Part shown: positions 28,887-38,616 of the stretch, one piece after another
Position numbering within the stretch: the stretch's first letter is position 1
Layout of the letters: every line of letters starts with the position of its first letter
Assembly: GCA_001887945.1 (NCBI GenBank)
Contig: LDOQ01000276.1
Coordinates: 34,456-98,455, forward strand
Direction of reading: 5' to 3'
Length of the DNA stretch: 64,000 bases
Origin: Spraguea lophii
Taxonomy: Eukaryota; Microsporidia; Spragueidae
Made by a program: the position numbers and the translations under genes
The notes under the pieces: generated by a model
Seen by the model: only the letters and a program-made list of their open reading frames with translations
What the model was told of the DNA's origin: nothing
The model's database searches: none

Positions 28887-30626
28887 ATGATATGGACAAC
28901 CCATGAACAAGCAATATCATCAAAAATATTTTTTGAAGATTTTAAAGCTGAATGGAAAGTAAAGTATTTATTGGATAATTATAAAAATTTAGATGATGAT
29001 AATTTTTTGAAGGTTTCTAAAATCGTATTTGGAAAATCTCGTTTCTTAAAACAAAGGAAAAATATTTTACAGGAATATTTTCTATATCAATTAGAAGAAA
29101 TAGATCCAAGTGTGTTGTTAGGTACTATCGGTGAAATAATACCAGAAGTTAAAGAAAAATGTAAATTTTGTAAGAAAGAAAAAAATATAGAATGTAAAGG
29201 ACATGTGGAAGATTATTGTCCATTATGTTATCAAAACTACAATCCTAACGATTATGAAATAAAAATGATGGAGTGTTCTAGTTGTCAACGATGGATCCAT
29301 TTTAATTGTGATAATAAAATAACAGAAGAAGAATATGAAAATTTAGAAAATACATTTTATGAATGCGAAATATGCACTAAAAGTAAAAATATGATAGAAA
29401 ATATGAGAAGATATAAAACAGATGCATATAATAGTTGTTTTGCTTGTAAAATGGATATTGATTATAGTTTATCTGATGTAGGAAAGATTATTGAAATAAA
29501 GAATTATAAACCTACTGTTTACGGGCATGCGGGATGTATACTTTTTAATAAAAATACAAAAAATTATACAATTTATTCACTTAAAGCAGGAAAATGTATT
29601 AAATGTCATAAAGACGGTGCTACAATCTCATGTGTTATATGCGATAAAGGTCCATACCATTTGTATTGTTCTTTTAATACATTAATATTTAGTGATCTAA
29701 CCATACCTAGTTGTAAATCGCATTTAGTGCACAATTTAATCGAATATACCACAGAAATAGATGGCTCAGAATTACCCATGAGTAAGGATATAGCGTTGAT
29801 AGATAAGAAAATCATATATTTGGATAAAGAATGGTATTTAAGAAATATTTTCAGAAAAGGAGAAAATGAAATTATTGAGTATAAAGAAGGTTCATATTAT
29901 TTGAATGGTATAAGGACAGAAACGGAAAATATACTTAAACGATTTTCCATCCAAAATATAGATATGGCCAATTTTTATATTTTTAAAACATTTGGGCTTT
30001 CATTTCATTTGTTTAAAAAAGAGATAGAATTGCGTGAAAAACAAAAATTGAAACAAAAAGAATTATCATACGATATTAATAGTAGATCGGATTACGGCGA
30101 AGAATATCTTCCCCGTCGAAATTATATAGAACCAGGACATTGCGATGAATGTAATATTTATTCTTTAGTTAGAAATCATACACTCACTCAAACTATATCA
30201 CACGTTTCTGAAGAAAATTGTATTTTAAGAAAAAGTTCAGTAGAAGGATTTGGATTATTCGCCGATAAAAATTTTATAAGAAATGAACCAATAATAATTT
30301 ATTACGGAGAAGAAATCATACCAGAAGAAGCCAATCGCAGAGAAAAAATTTACGACAAAAATAGATGTTATTTTTTTACCGTAGATAAAAATACTATTAT
30401 TGACGCGACCGTTAAAAGTAACTTAGCCAAATATATCAATCATTCATGTAATCCCAATTGCTTTTCTACATTGGCTACTTCTGGAACTTGGAATGGTGTA
30501 ATTATCTGTGCTAAAAGAAATATTCTTAAGGGTGAAGAATTGACATACGATTATTATTTTACAGGTGGAACCGAAAAAGTAAAATGTTTATGTGGAGAAC
30601 TTAATTGTAGAGAATATATAAATTAA
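28887..30626 (+). CDS. PHD-SET histone lysine methyltransferase (SET1/MLL-like)
   Basis: 579 residues. A Cys-rich PHD finger (about 92-165, CKFCKKEK ... CPLCYQNY ... MMECSSCQRWIHFNCD) is followed by an extended-PHD-like module (about 184-265, SCFACKMD ... GHAGCILF ... CIKCHKDGATISCVICDKGPYHLYC). The SET domain (about 440-565) contains SSVEGFGLFADKNF, INHSCNPNC (near 515-523, AdoMet/catalytic pseudoknot) and EELTYDYYF. A post-SET CLCGELNCREYIN closes it. This PHD-ePHD-SET-postSET order fits KMT2/Trithorax H3K4 methyltransferases in miniature. The start is MIWTTHE with CACCCT directly before the ATG. It ends 9 bases from the convergent NCS6 gene. Confidence 0.87.
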   Translation: MIWTTHEQAISSKIFFEDFKAEWKVKYLLDNYKNLDDDNFLKVSKIVFGKSRFLKQRKNILQEYFLYQLEEIDPSVLLGTIGEIIPEVKEKCKFCKKEKNIECKGHVEDYCPLCYQNYNPNDYEIKMMECSSCQRWIHFNCDNKITEEEYENLENTFYECEICTKSKNMIENMRRYKTDAYNSCFACKMDIDYSLSDVGKIIEIKNYKPTVYGHAGCILFNKNTKNYTIYSLKAGKCIKCHKDGATISCVICDKGPYHLYCSFNTLIFSDLTIPSCKSHLVHNLIEYTTEIDGSELPMSKDIALIDKKIIYLDKEWYLRNIFRKGENEIIEYKEGSYYLNGIRTETENILKRFSIQNIDMANFYIFKTFGLSFHLFKKEIELREKQKLKQKELSYDINSRSDYGEEYLPRRNYIEPGHCDECNIYSLVRNHTLTQTISHVSEENCILRKSSVEGFGLFADKNFIRNEPIIIYYGEEIIPEEANRREKIYDKNRCYFFTVDKNTIIDATVKSNLAKYINHSCNPNCFSTLATSGTWNGVIICAKRNILKGEELTYDYYFTGGTEKVKCLCGELNCREYIN

Positions 30627-30635
30627 TTTATTAAA

Positions 30636-31550
30636 TTATTCTTTAATAGGTAATGATTGTAATTTTTTCGCTAACTCGCATAGCTGACATATTTTATTTT
30701 TGGATATAGTTTCAGCATTACAGAAAATACAATTAAATGTTTCTACTGGAATATTAGTTGATAATTGTTCTGTTGCTTTAATTATATTTAAAACCACACC
30801 AGGATTTACTTTTTCCATATCTTTTAAAAAATCCCTAACATATCCTCTATGTGAACCTTTTGAATGTGTACATTCAACAGAAAAATATTTCAATTTCTGA
30901 TGGAATGCATATAAAATAATCTCTTTTTGATAAGAATATCTAAATGGATGTATTCGTTGTAATTTAACACTATCAACATATACTTTTTTATTTTGCACTA
31001 ATCTTTTATAATCTCCTCTAATAAGATTCAAGATTGTAGTTTCAGCCATATCATCTGCATTATGCCCCATTAAAAGTTTATTTATATTTAATTTCTTGCA
31101 CATAATTTCCAAACCCGTTCTTCTTAATATTCCACATGCAGTACAATTATTTTTCAATCCTATTTTTTTCACCATTTCATCCATAGTCTCACCTACCAAT
31201 TCTTTAAATGATATTATTTTCAATGATAAATTATAATCTTTTCTATTTTCTTCTACTATTTCTAAAGAAAAATCTCTATATCCTTTTATTCCTTCATCTA
31301 CACTCAATAAAAATAATTCTATACCATAATTATACCTTTTATTAAGTGTATATATTACATGACACATTACAGTACTATCTTTACCTCCACTTACTGCTAT
31401 TCCTATTCTATCACCAGGCTTAAAAAGTTTGCTTACATAATCATGTACTTCTTCTTCAAATAAATAATAAAAACATATTTTACATACTTTTTCTCTATTA
31501 CGTGATCTTAAGATTATTGCCTTATTGGTTTTACAATTAAAGCATGACAT
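30636..31550 (-). CDS. NCS6: Cytoplasmic tRNA 2-thiolation protein NCS6/CTU1
   Basis: Adenylates U34 of tRNA Lys/Glu/Gln so that sulfur from Urm1 can be added. 304 residues. PP-loop SGGKDST at 54-60, N-terminal Cys pairs (CFNC, CKICF), the NNCTACGILRR motif of the family, GHNADDMAETTILNLIRGD, and a C-terminal zinc knuckle (CIFCNAET ... CQLC). The start is MSCFNC with TATCC directly before the ATG. Its partner NCS2 is in this window at 39898-40494. Confidence 0.93.
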   Translation of the reverse strand: MSCFNCKTNKAIILRSRNREKVCKICFYYLFEEEVHDYVSKLFKPGDRIGIAVSGGKDSTVMCHVIYTLNKRYNYGIELFLLSVDEGIKGYRDFSLEIVEENRKDYNLSLKIISFKELVGETMDEMVKKIGLKNNCTACGILRRTGLEIMCKKLNINKLLMGHNADDMAETTILNLIRGDYKRLVQNKKVYVDSVKLQRIHPFRYSYQKEIILYAFHQKLKYFSVECTHSKGSHRGYVRDFLKDMEKVNPGVVLNIIKATEQLSTNIPVETFNCIFCNAETISKNKICQLCELAKKLQSLPIKE

Positions 31551-31918
31551 GGATAAAATAATTTTATTTACATAAAAAATATAAATATAATATTTCTATC
31601 TTTTAGAATATAATATAATTTATAATTGATATAAGTAACGCAATAGATATAACACAACAAACTTCAAATAGTCAAAAGAAACCAAAATATATAACTTATA
31701 ATTTTTTAGTAAGAAATATTTAAATCAAAATACATTATTATTGCTGCATACAAATTATTATTATATTTCCTAATTACATGACTTATAATTTGAAAAAAAA
31801 ATTATGAAATTGAGTTTCCATTAAAAAAAATAATCAAATCCATTATAAATTTTTAGAATAAAAAAATATATTTATTCAATAAAAATTATTGAAATTAAAA
31901 AAAATAAAATGAGTTTAT
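31551..31918. other. AT-rich spacer, nothing recognised
   Basis: 368 bases with no supported feature. Confidence 0.6.
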
Positions 31919-32398
31919 TTAATCCACATTTCCTATATTTTGTTCTTCATCATTAAAATACTTTCTCATATCATATGCATCTTCTACTGGATTAGAATAA
32001 TAATTTTCTATAATTTCATTGACTACATAATTTCTTTTAGAATAAAAATCTATCGCTTTTTTATTTGATTTTCTGACAAATAAATCAATAAAAGATGCAC
32101 ATCTACCTTCCTCTTCATTTTCATAAAAATCCATTAATTTAGATCCAAATCCAAACTTTCTTATAGATTGTGCAATACTTATAGCTGTAACATGTCCTGT
32201 TCTTCCATCTTTTTCTTCATTCTTACCTATAAGATAGCCTAAAACTTTATTTCCTCTTTTTATAGAATATATTTCATTTGGATAATTAAAAATATAATGA
32301 AAATAATATCCTGGTGTATAATTCTCTGTAAGATAATCTATGTTTACAGATCCCATATTAAAAATATCTCCTGGATACATTAAATCGTATGATATCAT
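31919..32398 (-). CDS. NAA20: N-alpha-acetyltransferase NAA20 (NatB catalytic subunit)
   Basis: Acetylates N-termini of MD/ME/MN/MQ nascent chains in the NatB complex. I start at the ATG at 32398 (159 residues) because ACCCTT is directly before it; the longer frame adds 13 residues. Motifs: NIDYLTENYTPGYYFHYIFNYPNE, GHVTAISIAQSIRKFGFGSKLM (acetyl-CoA 'R/QxxGxG/A' loop, here RKFGFG), DLFVRKSNKKAIDFYSKRNY, and the NatB ending EDAYDMRKYF. The regulatory partner NAA25 is not in the window. Confidence 0.92.
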   Translation of the reverse strand: MISYDLMYPGDIFNMGSVNIDYLTENYTPGYYFHYIFNYPNEIYSIKRGNKVLGYLIGKNEEKDGRTGHVTAISIAQSIRKFGFGSKLMDFYENEEEGRCASFIDLFVRKSNKKAIDFYSKRNYVVNEIIENYYSNPVEDAYDMRKYFNDEEQNIGNVD

Positions 32399-32452
32399 AA
32401 GGGTAAATGTTTGTTCTATTATAATAAAATATATCAATATTTTAAGATTTAA

Positions 32453-33175
32453 TTATTTTTTTATTAGCTCAAAATTTTTTACTTTCATATAAAATGTTAT
32501 TTCATTTTTATTTTCTTCTTCTGGATGAACTTTTACTTCACTCTCTAAAATATTTATTTTCTTTTTAAAAATAGGACAATCTAAAACTATTGTTTCATAT
32601 TCTCCGCCTTCTCCACACATATTTGTTATTTTATAATTTTTTATTATTAATTTTGAAATATCTTCCCCTACTATTTCTTTTGTTAACTCTGGTGTACCAA
32701 TTTTAACAATGATAGCATTTAAACTATCATCAACCATTTTCTTCAAAAGTTCTTCTTGATTTTGATTCCATAATGGTGTCAAAGATTTTAAATCCAACCT
32801 ATCACATATATTTTCTATTCTATTTTTTTGATAATTTGAAAGAATTGCTCCTGATGAAACAGCTTCAAATTTATATTTTTCTTTAAGAATTTTTATAGCA
32901 GAAAACAAATCTTCCACTTCATCATTCTCTGTTTCTTTGTAATCCAAATTTAGATTCAAATTTCTATTTTTCGTTTCAACGATATGTAAAGGTAAATCAA
33001 TACATTTTCCAATTGATTCAATAAGCTCTTCTCCTACACTTTGATACATATAACTATCTATTGTAGTTGTAGATTTCATATATAATAGAGCAACTGGAAC
33101 ATGCATACATTTTTTTAATTGCATAATAGTATATATACTATCTTTACCACCGCTGATCAAAGCTAAAAATTTCAT
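32453..33175 (-). CDS. DPH6: Diphthine-ammonia ligase DPH6
   Basis: Amidates diphthine on elongation factor 2 with ATP and ammonium, the last step of diphthamide synthesis. 240 residues. PP-loop SGGKDS near residues 8-13. Family motifs are MYQSVGEELIES, EAVSSGAILSNYQKNRIENICDRL, TPLWNQNQEELL and GEGGEYETIVLDCPIF. The start is MKFLALISGG with TCTCCCA directly before the ATG. Only the amidotransferase domain is present; the RidA-like domains fused in yeast are missing, as in many small eukaryotes. Transcribed in the same direction as NAA20, 54 bases apart. Confidence 0.93.
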   Translation of the reverse strand: MKFLALISGGKDSIYTIMQLKKCMHVPVALLYMKSTTTIDSYMYQSVGEELIESIGKCIDLPLHIVETKNRNLNLNLDYKETENDEVEDLFSAIKILKEKYKFEAVSSGAILSNYQKNRIENICDRLDLKSLTPLWNQNQEELLKKMVDDSLNAIIVKIGTPELTKEIVGEDISKLIIKNYKITNMCGEGGEYETIVLDCPIFKKKINILESEVKVHPEEENKNEITFYMKVKNFELIKK

Positions 33176-33450
33176 TGGGAGAAAATTAAATAATAAAAAA
33201 TTTATAAAAAAGTTTAAAACGTTAAATAACTAAAAAAATGGTTTTCTAAAGAATAAGACTTACGTTACATGTCGCACACGGAATATTAGAAGAACTGAAT
33301 TAGAATTGAATTGCAATTTATTTATTATTTTTCGAGTTAAAAAAGATAGAAATTAATAAGAGATTTTTTATAATTCATATACATTTACGTATAAGAGATT
33401 ATACTATATTTTAAATGAACAACACATATTCCAAAAATAACCGATAAACA

Positions 33451-34155
33451 TCAAATCAAATAATTTTTATTTCCCTTTCCGGATATAAGGTTAAACAAAC
33501 CAGCATTACATTCATATAAAAAATGTGTAACTGTTTTTCCAAAACTTATGTGTTTACCACAACAAGGACAATTTTTCAAATAAAAAAAGTTGTTCGCACA
33601 TGAGTGCATATCTCTATTTTGTACATAATGAAAACATCCATAACAAAAAATACTATCTAAATACGAAATATCTATGTTACTCGTTCTATAAAAATGTAAG
33701 AGAATTAAATGTTCTTTAAGAATATAATATGGCTTATTTTGATATATTATAGAATGAAAGATATCTATTCTATCGCTATGACATTTGGTTATATGTTCCC
33801 TATACTCACTAAAGATACAAAAAGATTTATGACACGTATTATCAAAACAAACGAATATATCAAGATCAGCAATATGATATTTAAACACATGATATTTTAA
33901 ATCCAAAACATCATCATAGAATATAGCACATACCGGACAATAGAATGATGTAGAATATCCATTATAGTTTTTTCTCGAATCGATCACTTCTGGATGGTTT
34001 GTTGTATTTTCAGTATTCATTATATTTTCTAATTCTTTTTCTGTTGAAGTTAAATTTTTGTGTTTTAGTGAATTACCAATACCATAATTATGCATCTCAT
34101 TATTTAAATCCATCTCCATATTTTTATCACTGTTATTTGATTTTTTTTCTACCAT
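33451..34155 (-). CDS. C2H2-type zinc-finger protein, unknown role
   Basis: 234 residues from the ATG at 34155; the longer open frame begins with TTG, so the apparent N-terminal signal-like stretch is not coded. Residues 1-70 are polar. Then come Cys/His pairs with C2H2 spacing: FYCPVCAIFYDDVLDLKYHVFKYH, FVCFDNTCHKSFCIFSEYREHITKCH, a CYGCFHYVQNRDMHSC pair and CPCCGKHISFGKTVTHFLYEC. Nucleic-acid or protein binding is likely. No closer family can be named. Confidence 0.65.
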   Translation of the reverse strand: MVEKKSNNSDKNMEMDLNNEMHNYGIGNSLKHKNLTSTEKELENIMNTENTTNHPEVIDSRKNYNGYSTSFYCPVCAIFYDDVLDLKYHVFKYHIADLDIFVCFDNTCHKSFCIFSEYREHITKCHSDRIDIFHSIIYQNKPYYILKEHLILLHFYRTSNIDISYLDSIFCYGCFHYVQNRDMHSCANNFFYLKNCPCCGKHISFGKTVTHFLYECNAGLFNLISGKGNKNYLI

Positions 34156-34928
34156 AATGCTTATAAGAGATAAAAAAAATAATATATATATTTTTTTTAT
34201 CAAAAAAATATTTTTACAATGATTTTATTTTTAAGAAGGGTTTAAAATTGTGTTTTCATCCAAATTGGATTTTATAAATTATTTTTTCTAATTTTTACTA
34301 ATATCGTATATTGTATAAGAACATTGATAGATATTATAATCTTTTAATGTTTTATATATATTTTGTAATACAAGTATCTTCATTTAATTTTTAAAAAATA
34401 AAAAAATGATAAGACTTTTTTTTAATTTAATAAAAATAAAATATTTCAATAACAAAAATTATATATTTATAAATGAAAATACAAATTAAGTAATACGATA
34501 TTACAGGAATTAACAACCATCGAAACTATATATGCTAGACGTAAAATTAATAAGAAAGAAAGAAAATTTATTTTAATAAGAGAAATCATTATTTCAATAT
34601 CAAATACGACGAATATTAAAACAAGAGCAATACACAGTATCTTTATAATTTTCAAAAATGAAAGATGAATTAAAGTCATTAGAAAAAAAAATTTTCATTT
34701 TTTAGACAGGGGGAAAAAGTTGATTATAAACTGGATACAGTTTACTTTAAAAGGATTAAAAAGATACACAGGAATATTTCTTTAAAAATGTATGCTTGCC
34801 AGTTATTAATAAAGTTTGGGATTATTTTTGTTTCCGATCAACATAAGCAATTATTACACCAGTTAAGAGAAATAATACAAATATTATCAATGAAAAGAAA
34901 ATATTTACAGATGTTTTCTTTTCAAAAC
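34156..34928. other. Spacer and remnant of a decayed gene
   Basis: Mostly AT-rich. The 34822-34928 part encodes, on the minus strand, the C-terminus of a membrane protein (see the pseudogene entry). A possible small ORF lies at 34467-34679. Confidence 0.5.
34467..34679 (-). CDS. Possible small two-pass membrane protein
   Basis: 70 residues with two hydrophobic helices (FLKIIKILCIALVLIFVVFD and FLSFLLILRLAYIVSMVV) separated by a short polar loop. There is no recognisable family, and the AT-rich composition can produce such frames by chance. It has an ATG start but no CCC motif. Listed as weak. Confidence 0.3.
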   Translation of the reverse strand: MTLIHLSFLKIIKILCIALVLIFVVFDIEIMISLIKINFLSFLLILRLAYIVSMVVNSCNIVLLNLYFHL

Positions 34929-35900
34929 AAATAGAAAAAGAGATAGGTCCGCCTGGCCCAGTGGTCGTGGGGTGGTAACCAAACCCCAAGCCTGGCGGGT
35001 TCGAATCCCTCATCCAGAAAAAGTTTTCAAAACAAAAAAAAATAATAATAAATGCAGAAGAGAAGAAAAAAGGTTGTTGAGTGGGTGAGGTTTCGATAGC
35101 ACAGCATAGCTGTGCCTTGTATGACGGCCCCGCTACTAGATTAAAGTAGTGTTTAGCTGATGTAGTTGCAATCCCTGTATTGATTTGTGACTCGGCCAAT
35201 ACTATGAAACGAAAGAGGCTGGGAATTCCTTAAGAGCTGGAAGTGGGGGCGGCGACGCGCACCAGACGCAAAATCCTAACACCCGGAGCATAAGGTAGGA
35301 TGAGGTTAATGCATATATGTAGCGAAACCAGTTAGTACAAGCTTAAATTCGCTCGAGGAACCGAAGGTCACAGACCATGGTAGGCCGCAACCGGCCAGGA
35401 AGCTTTGATAAATAAAAGTTTCATTCGGAAAAATAGAAAAAGAGATTAAAATTTTTGTATTCATAGATGGCGTTAAATTTAGTTTATTTGCAAAGTCTAA
35501 AGATTTTTAATAGGAATTTTTGCGATTCTCACAATTGGTGATATTAAAACTAAAGACAGTTTTGTTATAGTGACAGTGAATAAATGTGAAATGCTAAATT
35601 TTCATGTTAATTAGAATTCATTAAATACGCTTAATTTTTCAGAATATTTACTAAATTTTTAAAGTATATGTAATGATAAGGGAATAAATGAACCGACACT
35701 TATATTAAATAATACCAGAATGCACCACTTGGTTTTTGTAAAAAAATAATAGCAATCCTCTGGTATTTTTCAGCATATTCTTCCCAATTAAATATAGGTA
35801 AAAATTATTTCTTTAAATGGAACAACTATATGATGACTAGAAGGTGTTCTTTGAATGAAAATCAATTATATTACCATATTAGCGTATGATTTAAACAGAT
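34822..35900 (-). pseudogene. Decayed membrane-protein gene split by a SINE insertion
   Basis: Minus-strand reading across the SINE target site gives a frame ending ...SICFEKKTSVNIFFSLII, then a transmembrane helix and the basic tail YVDRKQK before TAA at 34822. Upstream of the insertion the frame continues through MNTKILISFS back to about 35510. Beyond that, protein-like stretches in other frames are broken by stops, notably NWEEYAEKYQRIAIIFLQKP then SGAFWYYLI (about 35690-35785) and TKLSLVLISPIVRIAKIPI. This looks like the 3' part of a membrane-protein gene that decayed, with the SINE placed about 100 bases before its stop. The family is not recognised. Confidence 0.4.
34929..35446 (+). mobile_element. 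Full-length young SINE with 16-bp target-site duplication
   Basis: The 16-mer AAATAGAAAAAGAGAT is perfectly repeated at 34929-34944 and 35431-35446 around a 486-bp insert. The insert starts with a tRNA-like head (about 34947-35019, A-box TGGCCCAGTGG and B-box GGTTCGAATCC). A body and a 3' tail carrying the hairpin GGCCGCAACCGGCC and a short A-rich end follow. It is nearly identical to the second head and body of the composite copy at 10444-10941. Its GC content is clearly higher than the surrounding DNA. Confidence 0.9.
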
Positions 35901-36870
35901 ATTATAAAAAATATCTACAGATAATTGATATTGCAGACAACTAATATTATTAAAAAATTTAAAGCCTATTTTGTTTTTATTCTTTCAAAAGCCAAAAGAA
36001 AAGCATATATCTATCAGTACTTTTGAAAAAAAATCTTTTACTTTGTCGAATTTTAGTATATTGTACAAGATCCGTATCTTTAAATTTATATAAAACAATA
36101 TTATTTTTGTTTTACATAGAGGGGAATAAAATCTCGCACATACCTATTTTATTATAATCTTATTGAGAATATTTTGAGACAGATGAATAAAAAAAACAGA
36201 AAGAATCATTAGATAAAAATAATTGAAAAAAATAATATTAAAAGAAATCTATAGATAAACTGTGACTACAGTTGATTGTAATACCTAGGATATTACAATC
36301 CTTTAAAGTACCATACATTTCGTTGCTAACAAATTTCATAACAATCTTTATGGATGAAAAACTATTTTTTCATCATGATGTTTTTTGTTACAAGTTTCTA
36401 TTATTAACCCTATGGTTAATTAAAGTTTCATAACATAGAGTATGTTTAATATTATATACTTTTTTTATTAACTTTTTATTAATTGTTTTTTTAATAATAC
36501 TTTAATTAAAAACATACTTTATTATATGAATTTTTTATATCTACTTTTTATTTCTTACATTTATAATCAACCGTCGGTTTCTGTAAAATTTATACTAATT
36601 GTTTCATATAAAAATATCAAAACATAACAAATTTATTATTGTTTCATAATAGGTGGATGATATAGTTTCTCCTCTTTTGATGGAAAATAAAAAAATATTA
36701 TTGTTTTCATTCTCGAATTAAAAAATTATAACTGAAAGTAAAACCCAAATACAAATTTATTATTTTTATACTCTGATACATATTATAAATAATAATGTTT
36801 TACTATGTAAATATTTGTTGGTAAATTAGAAACAGTTTGAATTTATATATGAAAACTTTTAACCCTTGTA
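35447..36870. other. Long AT-rich gap with decayed coding remnants
   Basis: The left part (to about 35900) holds the minus-strand remnants described in the pseudogene entry. From about 35900 to the AMP deaminase start nothing is recognised. Confidence 0.5.
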
Positions 36871-38583
36871 ATGGAATCAAATACATTTACATGGAGCTTT
36901 TTTGAAGATTTAGAAAGTAACACAAAAATATTTAAAAGACTTAAAGAAGCAATAAAATTACGTGAAAAGCATATGAAAGAATTTAACGAGTATTGTGATG
37001 ATGATATTTTTGATTTTACTTATGACGCTGGTTTATTTATTCCGAAGATGAAAAATTATAAACCAATTACCATAAAAGAATTCATAAATGATGGAAATAT
37101 AATATTAAATACAGTATATCATAAACCTACAATTTCCTTTTGTTATAGAAGATTGGAATATCTTAAGCATAATTTTTTAATGTATAAAAATATAATGACA
37201 GCAAGAGAGAAAGTTGATCAGAGAAAAAATTCAAAAAAAGATTTTTACAAAATAGTTAAGGTTGATACACATATTCATCATTCAGCAGCAATGAATTCAA
37301 AGCATCTTTTAAAATTTATAAAATATAAGTTAAAAAATGAAGGTGATGATATAGTCCATGAGAAGGGAGGGGAAGAATATAGGCTTAAAGACATTTTTAA
37401 ACAATTAAATATATCTTTGGATGAAATAAGAATAGAAAATATTGATACACATGCACATACAGATAGTTATCACAGATTTGATCAATTTATAACAAAATTT
37501 TCTCCATACGGGGAAAATGTTTTAAGAGAGATTTTTTTGAAATACGATAATTATAGCAAAGGTAAATATTTATGTGAATTGACTAAACAACTATTTAAAA
37601 ATTTCGAGGAGACAAAATATCAATATTATGAATTAAGGATTTCTGTATATGGGTATTCAAAAGGAGAATGGAATACTCTCAGTAATTGGATAATAAATAA
37701 TAAATTATTGAATAAGCATGTAAGATGGATAATACAATTTCCGCGACTTTATCATGTGCATAAAAAAGCGAAAAAAGTAGAAAATTTTGGAGAAATGATT
37801 CAAAATTTCTTCAAACCACTTTTTGATGTAACATTAGATTCTAATAAAGATCCGAATCTTGCAAAACTTTTACAAGAAATAGGCTCGTTTGACACCGTTG
37901 ATGATGAAAGTTTAAGAGAAATAAAACTTTTAGAATATAGTCCTCCTGATCAATGGGATTTCCCTGACAACCCTCCTTATTTTTATTACATCTATTATTT
38001 TTACTACAACATTAAATCTTTGAATGTTTTAAGAAAAGCTAAAGGTTTAAATACTTTTTCATTCAGACCTCATTGTGGTGAAATAGGTGATATAGATCAT
38101 TTAGTTTATGGATTTTTAACATCTAAAGGAATATCACATGGAATCCAGCTACGTAAATCGTTTACACTCCAGTATCTTTACTATTTAACACAAATAGGCA
38201 TTTATATGTCGCCTCTAAGTAATAATACTTTATTTTTAAAAATAAACAAAAGCCCGTTCTATGATTTTTTTCTTATTGGTCTTTCAATCTCGCTTTCTAC
38301 TGATGATCCTTTGCAATTTCATTATTTTAAAGATCCTTTAATGGAAGAATATTGCGTTTGTTCACAGATGTGGAAATTATCTAGTTGTGATCAATGTGAA
38401 CTTGCTAGAAATAGTGTCATGCATTCCGACTTTAGCGAAGAACAAAAATTAAAATGGATTGGAAGTACGGAAAAAAATGAAATCGCAAAAACAAATGTTT
38501 CAGATTACAGGATTTTTTACCGAGAGAATATGCTTAAGGAAGAACAAAATTATATTCTAAAAAAGAATGATGAAACCAAATAA
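36871..38583 (+). CDS. AMD1: AMP deaminase
   Basis: Hydrolyses AMP to IMP and ammonia, in purine salvage and energy charge control. 570 residues. Zinc/catalytic motifs: KVDTHIHHSAAMNSKHLLKFIK (HxH near 134-136), HTDSYHRFDQF, a YSPPDQWD region, FRPHCGEIGDIDHLVYGFL near 397-415, HGIQLRKS, MSPLSNN and STDDPLQFHY near 475-484, and EEYCVCSQMWKLSSCDQCELARNSV. The long regulatory N-terminus of yeast/human enzymes is missing. A CCCTTGTA motif lies directly before the ATG. It is convergent with the next gene, 33 bases apart. Confidence 0.94.
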   Translation: MESNTFTWSFFEDLESNTKIFKRLKEAIKLREKHMKEFNEYCDDDIFDFTYDAGLFIPKMKNYKPITIKEFINDGNIILNTVYHKPTISFCYRRLEYLKHNFLMYKNIMTAREKVDQRKNSKKDFYKIVKVDTHIHHSAAMNSKHLLKFIKYKLKNEGDDIVHEKGGEEYRLKDIFKQLNISLDEIRIENIDTHAHTDSYHRFDQFITKFSPYGENVLREIFLKYDNYSKGKYLCELTKQLFKNFEETKYQYYELRISVYGYSKGEWNTLSNWIINNKLLNKHVRWIIQFPRLYHVHKKAKKVENFGEMIQNFFKPLFDVTLDSNKDPNLAKLLQEIGSFDTVDDESLREIKLLEYSPPDQWDFPDNPPYFYYIYYFYYNIKSLNVLRKAKGLNTFSFRPHCGEIGDIDHLVYGFLTSKGISHGIQLRKSFTLQYLYYLTQIGIYMSPLSNNTLFLKINKSPFYDFFLIGLSISLSTDDPLQFHYFKDPLMEEYCVCSQMWKLSSCDQCELARNSVMHSDFSEEQKLKWIGSTEKNEIAKTNVSDYRIFYRENMLKEEQNYILKKNDETK

Positions 38584-38616
38584 ATAAAAAATATTTTATT
38601 AAAACTGTTTATTAGA

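Noticed and set aside
34947..35019. tRNA gene candidate with perfect A and B boxes
   Set aside because: The acceptor strands do not pair and the same sequence heads several repeats, so it is a SINE promoter, not a tRNA gene.
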